Shown: positions 5,580 through 7,071 of the stretch, piece by piece
Position numbering within the stretch: position 1 is the first letter of the stretch
Layout: every line of letters starts with the position of its first letter
Origin: an uncultured beta proteobacterium
Lineage (GTDB): Bacteria; Pseudomonadota; Gammaproteobacteria; Burkholderiales; Burkholderiaceae_C
Direction of reading: 5' to 3'
DNA length: 7,071 nucleotides
NCBI GenBank assembly: GCA_903834645.1
Contig: CAILKA010000722.1
Span: forward strand, 1-7,071
Notes under the pieces: generated by a model
Told to the model about the DNA's origin: nothing
Databases searched by the model: none
The model's input: the letters and a program-made list of their open reading frames with translations, nothing else
Position numbers and translations under genes: made by a program

Positions 5580-5584
5580 TCAGG
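5546..5584. repeat. 11-bp tandem repeat overlapping the mltD stop codon
   Basis: CTCAGGAGACG occurs twice exactly (5557-5567 and 5568-5578). It is followed by a partial third copy, CTCAGG (5579-5584), and preceded by a degenerate copy at 5546-5556 sharing 7 of 11 bases. The mltD TGA (5582-5580 on the minus strand) lies in the partial copy. Because the unit is 11 bp, the TGA it carries on the minus strand recurs at 5571 and 5560 in the other two frames, giving stops in all three frames within 25 bp. Confidence 0.85.
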
Positions 5585-7071
5585 GTGCAGCCTTGGCCGG
5601 CGCCTTGCGCTCACCCGTACTGGGCTGGGCACCACTCTTGGCCGGTGCTGCGGCAGCCGAGCCTTTGCCGCTCGCCGGTGCGCCGGACTTTGCAGCAGGG
5701 CGCGCGGAGGCAGGCCGGGAAGCCTGGCCCGAGCGCTTGGCGCGCGTGCCGGCAGCGTTCGCCTGGCCCGCCGGCCGGCGGGCCGACTTCGCGGGCTGCG
5801 CCTTGCGAGCGGGCGCTTCCGGTGCCAGCGCGAGCCGCCCTCGATCGGCCAGATGGTCAGCCACGTCGGCTCCGCCCGGGCTCGTGCGCCGCACGACCAG
5901 CGCGGAGCCCTGCCGCACCAGCATGCGCGGCGGGATGCGGTTGACGTCGACGAGCTCGGACTCGGTCATGCGCACGAGCCGCGCGGCTTCCTGCGGCTTC
6001 ATCGTGCGCGGCGCCACCCAGGCCGTCCAGCTCGACAGCGGTCCGTTGTGGCGCGACAGGCCGGTGACGAAGCGGTTGGCTTCGTCGTAGGGCAACAGCA
6101 GGTTCGGCGTGGCTGCGGCCAGCACCACCGGCTTGTTGAGCTGCGGGTTGAGCGCGCGGAAGGCCTCGGCGTCCAGGCCCGACAGCTGCAGGATCAGGGC
6201 CACGTCGATGTCGCGGTCGATGGGCACCGTCAGGAAGAAGGGATGGTTCTCCAGCGGCGGCAGCTTCAGGCCGAAGGCCTGGGGTCGCATCACGATGTTC
6301 TTCACCGCCTGCAGCTTGGGCACGTAGTTGCGCGTTTCGTCGGGCATGCGCAGATCGGCGTAGGAGGTGCCGATCCGGGCGCGCTCGTTGCGCGCGATGG
6401 CGCGCTGCACGTTGCCCTGGCCCCAGTTGTACGCCGCCAGCGCCAGATGCCAGTCGCCGAACATCCGGTGCAGCATCTGCAGGTAGTCCAGCGCGGCGCG
6501 GGTGGAGGCGATCACGCTGCGGCGGTCGTCTCGAAAGAGGTTCTGCTTGAGATCGAAGTGCACGCCCGTGGCCGGCATGAACTGCCACATGCCCGAGGCG
6601 CGTGCGCGCGACAAGGCCTCCGGGTTGAAGGCGCTCTCGATGAAGGGCAGCAGGGCAAGCTCCATGGGCAGGCCGCGCTCGTGTACTTCCTCGACGATGT
6701 GGAAGAGGTAACGCCCGCCCCGGTCCATCATGCGCTCCACGTATTCGGGGCGCTCGGCGTACCAGCGCTCCCAGCGCCGCACGAGTTCGTTGTCGAGGTC
6801 AGGGGCCGCAAAGCCCGATCGCACGCGCTCCCACAGGTCGATGCGCGCGGCGTCCAGGGCACGCTCGGCACCGGACTGCCCGCGCAGGCCCTCTGGCCGG
6901 TCCTCGGGGCGGGCCACTCGCAAGGGCACGGCGGAGGTCGAGGCGGCAGGGGGCTCGGCCACGGCCAAGGGGGCCTGCGTGGCAGGCGCCGCCGGTGGAG
7001 CGGGTGGGGCCGCGGTGGGCGGGCTCACGATGGCCTGGGGCTGGGCGTCGGCCACCGGGGCTGGCGGCCAG
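5580..7071 (-). CDS. mltD: Membrane-bound lytic murein transglycosylase D, N-terminus missing (runs off the right edge)
   Basis: MltD cleaves the MurNAc-GlcNAc bond of peptidoglycan to give 1,6-anhydro ends, acting in the periplasm, usually as a lipoprotein. The frame is open to the window edge with no signal peptide or lipobox in view, so the true start is upstream; the GTG at 7055 is only a possible internal start. Numbering from that GTG: a Pro/Ala-rich linker covers about 10-48. The MltD-type region includes DLWERVRSGF (73-82). The GH23 SLT domain has catalytic E140 in LPFIESAFNP, GMWQFMPATG (155-164), LALAAYNWGQGN (204-215) and YVPKLQAVKNI (244-254). A degenerate LysM-like segment (about 341-390: W343, EL, N372, G383, LVV) suggests glycan binding. 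The last 81 residues are a Lys/Arg/Ala/Pro-rich tail. Only one LysM-like unit is seen, whereas Escherichia coli MltD has more than one. Confidence 0.93.
   Translation of the reverse strand, partial: WPPAPVADAQPQAIVSPPTAAPPAPPAAPATQAPLAVAEPPAASTSAVPLRVARPEDRPEGLRGQSGAERALDAARIDLWERVRSGFAAPDLDNELVRRWERWYAERPEYVERMMDRGGRYLFHIVEEVHERGLPMELALLPFIESAFNPEALSRARASGMWQFMPATGVHFDLKQNLFRDDRRSVIASTRAALDYLQMLHRMFGDWHLALAAYNWGQGNVQRAIARNERARIGTSYADLRMPDETRNYVPKLQAVKNIVMRPQAFGLKLPPLENHPFFLTVPIDRDIDVALILQLSGLDAEAFRALNPQLNKPVVLAAATPNLLLPYDEANRFVTGLSRHNGPLSSWTAWVAPRTMKPQEAARLVRMTESELVDVNRIPPRMLVRQGSALVVRRTSPGGADVADHLADRGRLALAPEAPARKAQPAKSARRPAGQANAAGTRAKRSGQASRPASARPAAKSGAPASGKGSAAAAPAKSGAQPSTGERKAPAKAAP

Noticed and set aside
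7053..7055. GTG at 7055 as the true start of mltD
   Set aside because: The frame stays open upstream to the window edge, and no signal peptide or lipobox follows the GTG, which MltD needs; it is more likely internal.
1..7071. Defence island, mobile element or novel multi-gene system
   Set aside because: All genes are core chromosomal families in a known order with uniform base composition. No integrase, transposase, tRNA-linked repeat, toxin-antitoxin pair or retron-like structure is visible.

Overview
This is a gene-dense, very GC-rich stretch of ordinary bacterial chromosome. Gene content and protein sequence point to a betaproteobacterium, most likely of the order Burkholderiales. The evidence is TrxA, Rho, DnaX, YbaB and RecR of proteobacterial type, an MltD with the betaproteobacterial look, and strong GC bias at third codon positions. 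The family or genus cannot be fixed from the sequence alone. I see no tRNA, rRNA, CRISPR array, insertion sequence or phage gene.

Layout. The left third is read on the minus strand: a divergent PurM (AIR synthase) family gene (2272 to 1157), then trxA (984 to 655), then the first 137 codons of rho (411 to the window edge). The middle is a plus-strand cluster: dnaX (2296-4107), ybaB/ebfC (4157-4483), recR (4497-5090) and a small MAPEG-family membrane protein (5095-5493). The right end is a minus-strand mltD lytic transglycosylase (7071 to 5580). Its N-terminus lies beyond the window, and it converges on the MAPEG gene.

How the genes relate. dnaX, ybaB and recR form a classic DNA replication and repair cluster: the clamp-loader tau subunit, a nucleoid-associated protein and the RecFOR mediator. 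The spacing is tight enough for one transcript, and the MAPEG gene sits 4 nt behind recR with its ribosome site inside recR. trxA and rho are the usual thioredoxin and transcription-terminator pair, separated here by a 243-bp C-rich leader. The PurM-like gene and dnaX are head to head with only 23 bp between start codons, so their promoters must overlap or lie inside each other.

Nothing here looks like a new defence or mobile system. The points most worth a second look are: the PurM paralogue, which has lost the family's signature nucleotide-loop residues; an in-frame 12-bp tandem repeat with a C6 run in the dnaX linker; a strong hairpin with the dnaX stop codon in its loop; a C-rich rho leader that could serve autoregulation; a Lys/Ala/Pro-rich basic tail on MltD; and an 11-bp repeat that places stop codons in all three frames at the end of mltD.
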